Assembly: GCF_004919685.1 (NCBI RefSeq)
Contig: NZ_SMYZ01000037.1
Location: 1-33,126, forward strand
Reading direction: 5' to 3'
From: Mesorhizobium norvegicum
Lineage (GTDB): Bacteria; Pseudomonadota; Alphaproteobacteria; Rhizobiales; Rhizobiaceae
Length of the DNA: 33,126 bases
Shown piece after piece: positions 31,806 to 33,126 of this stretch. Within the stretch, counting starts at the first letter, position 1, and every line of letters starts with the position of its first letter. The translations under genes were made by a program, and so were the position numbers. The notes beneath the pieces were generated by a model. The model was given only the letters and a program-made list of their open reading frames with translations, searched no databases and was not told the DNA's origin.

Positions 31806-32357
31806 TCAGCCGCCGACCAGCGCCTTCGTCGTCACCAGATTGACGCCGGCTTCAGTGAATTCGCCATTGTGCCGGGCGATGATCTGTTCCGCACGCTCGC
31901 TGGCATTGTCCAGCGTGCTATGGGCATCGGAAACCACGGTCACGCCGAACCCTCTGGCCATCGCGCCCTTGACCGTCGCCGCCACACAGTAATCGGTCTG
32001 CGCGCCGAGGATGACGACAGCACCCGCACCCTGCCCGGCCACCCAGTCGCCGAAGGCCGGATTGCTGAAGGCATCGCGCACGGATTTGGCAAAGGTCGGC
32101 TCGTCCGCGGCCTGGCCAAGGGCGGGCCACACCGGCCAGCCCGGCTCGCCCGGCGCCAGCGGATCGCCTTCGGGGCCGTCATGCCTGATAAAAGCGGCCC
32201 TGCGTTCGCCGCGCCGCGCCCAGTCGATCACCGCCCTGGTGCGCTCGACAATGCCTGGCGCATCATGGATCGGCGGCTCGTGCACGCCGTCGAACATGCC
32301 GGTCTGGAGATCGATGACAATGAGCGGCGCGTTGTCCGCAAGGCTGGGAGCTGACAT
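31806..32357 (-). CDS. Isochorismatase-family cysteine hydrolase
   Basis: The 183-residue protein has the family triad: Asp16 in LIVIDLQTGM, Lys91 in TFAKSVRDAF and Cys124 in AQTDYCVAAT, with the preceding GA pair giving the usual non-proline cis-peptide region. Members hydrolyse amides, nicotinamide, ureido compounds or isochorismate; the substrate is unknown. The start ATG at 32357 has no clear Shine-Dalgarno. It lies 42 bases downstream of the WD40 gene on the same strand and is probably cotranscribed with it. Confidence 0.9.
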   Translation of the reverse strand: MSAPSLADNAPLIVIDLQTGMFDGVHEPPIHDAPGIVERTRAVIDWARRGERRAAFIRHDGPEGDPLAPGEPGWPVWPALGQAADEPTFAKSVRDAFSNPAFGDWVAGQGAGAVVILGAQTDYCVAATVKGAMARGFGVTVVSDAHSTLDNASERAEQIIARHNGEFTEAGVNLVTTKALVGG

Positions 32358-32399
32358 GGTTTTTACATAGCACGGCGAGGAAGACGATCAAGGATTTGC

Positions 32400-33126
32400 T
32401 CACTCCGGCGCGCCGGCAAACAGCACCACGCCATCGCCGCCGGTGGCCGGCCAGTCGCGGATGGTGCGGTCGTTGCCGCCGGTCAGCACCGTGCCGTCGG
32501 CGGCGAAGGCCACCGCATAGATCGGGCCGGTCTGGCTGTCGAACATCGCAATCTGGTTGCCGGTGTCCATGTCCCACAGCCGCGCCGTGCCGTCGAGCGA
32601 GCCGGAGACCAGGCGCTTGCCGTCGGCCGACAGCGCCAATGCGTAGACAGTGCCTTCATGACCTTCGAAGCGGCGCACTTCGCGGCCGCTGTCGAGATCC
32701 CAGAGCTTGATCGTGGTGTCGCCGCTGCCGGTGACCAGATGGTGCCCGTCGGCGGTGAACACCGCGCCATAGGTGCCCTGCTCGTGCCCGTGCCAGCTGC
32801 GCAACTGCTTGCCGGTCTCGATGTCCCAGAGTTTCAGCGTGCCGTCGATGCTGCCGCTGAGGGCTTGCTTGCCGTCGGGCGAGACGGCGACCGCGCTGAC
32901 CGACCAGTCGTGCCCGCTCATGACGTGCAGCACGGCGCCTTTCTCGAGGTCCCAGACGATGACATTGCCCGTATCGTGCCCGCTGACGGCGCGTTTGCCG
33001 TCGGGGCTGATCGCCAGCTTGTTGACGCCGCCATTGCCGCCGGACGAGAAGACATGCAGCACCGCGCCATCGGAAAGTTTGCGCTGCACGATCTCGCCGT
33101 CGTCACCAGCCGTCAGCGCGCTGACG
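32400..33126 (-). CDS. WD40 repeat protein, 5' end beyond the window
   Basis: The frame is open from the right edge of the window, so the N-terminus is missing; the visible 241 codons are the C-terminal part. Five complete WD40 units are evident, each with an SPDG/SADG turn and a WD-type end: WDLEKG, LWDIETG, LWDLDSG, LWDMDTG and a last RDWPATGG. A partial unit (SALTAGDDGEIV) is at the edge. The repeats build a beta-propeller used as a protein-binding platform. A cytochrome-c domain or signal peptide may precede it, as in some rhizobial WD40 proteins, but cannot be seen. Confidence 0.85.
   Translation of the reverse strand, partial: VSALTAGDDGEIVQRKLSDGAVLHVFSSGGNGGVNKLAISPDGKRAVSGHDTGNVIVWDLEKGAVLHVMSGHDWSVSAVAVSPDGKQALSGSIDGTLKLWDIETGKQLRSWHGHEQGTYGAVFTADGHHLVTGSGDTTIKLWDLDSGREVRRFEGHEGTVYALALSADGKRLVSGSLDGTARLWDMDTGNQIAMFDSQTGPIYAVAFAADGTVLTGGNDRTIRDWPATGGDGVVLFAGAPE

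Noticed and set aside
31582..31843. Open plus-strand frames in the gap between amidohydrolase and isochorismatase-like genes
   Set aside because: No RBS, skewed composition, overlapping alternatives in two frames; likely non-coding.
1..33126. CRISPR arrays, tRNA, rRNA, complete insertion sequences, prophage or defence genes
   Set aside because: No regularly spaced repeats, no cloverleaf or rRNA-like sequence, no intact transposase, and no phage or defence domains were seen on either strand by eye.

Overview
The window looks like chromosomal DNA of a rhizobial alphaproteobacterium, most likely Mesorhizobium or a close relative. It is GC-rich with dense short operons. Supporting signs are a DUF1236 protein, an ExoX-type exopolysaccharide production repressor, a VirK/YbjX (DUF535) protein, many GST/SDR/LysR genes, and several palindromic intergenic repeats of the kind scattered through rhizobial chromosomes. 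The genus is inferred from gene style and repeats; no rRNA or other marker gene is present.

Layout. 0-4.4 kb: acyl-CoA synthetase, nucleoside hydrolase, a small unknown protein on the minus strand and an exported unknown protein. 4.5-7.7 kb: a minus-strand operon of two short-chain dehydrogenases, a 4-oxalocrotonate-type tautomerase and a gene remnant, divergent from a LysR regulator across a dyad-bearing gap. 7.7-11.1 kb: a recombinase remnant, a VOC/glyoxalase protein preceded by a 20-bp tandem repeat, and a CHASE-PAS-GGDEF-EAL cyclic-di-GMP enzyme. 11.2-13.7 kb: a promoter and a highly structured leader in front of an FAD monooxygenase and a glutathione S-transferase (GST). 13.8-19.1 kb: small lipoprotein, ABC-F ATPase, inverted repeat element, small exported protein, second GST, YdeI-like protein, VOC remnant, and a PIN-toxin/antitoxin pair. 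19.2-23.6 kb: frameshifted FG-GAP protein, cupin/MarR divergent pair sharing a nested palindrome, an SDR without the usual catalytic Tyr/Lys, a LysR regulator and a DegP-like protein lacking its catalytic triad. 24-26.1 kb: yghU, a frameshifted unknown gene, and a second diverged copy of the yghU 3' end. 26.1-29.9 kb: DUF1236 protein, ExoX-like repressor, sulfotransferase, DUF535 protein, small membrane protein. 30.1-33.1 kb: CodA-like amidohydrolase, composite palindromic repeat, isochorismatase-type hydrolase, and a WD40 protein cut by the window edge.

Functionally this is accessory metabolism and detoxification: three GSTs, three SDRs, two VOC traces, a monooxygenase, a cupin, a tautomerase and an isochorismatase-like hydrolase, with local LysR/MarR regulators. 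I see no defence island, phage, CRISPR array, rRNA or tRNA. The strongest candidate for something undescribed is the structured RNA leader at about 11221-11400. Next come the triad-less DegP homologue, the SDR with a rewritten active site, and the small non-canonical antitoxin beside the PIN toxin.
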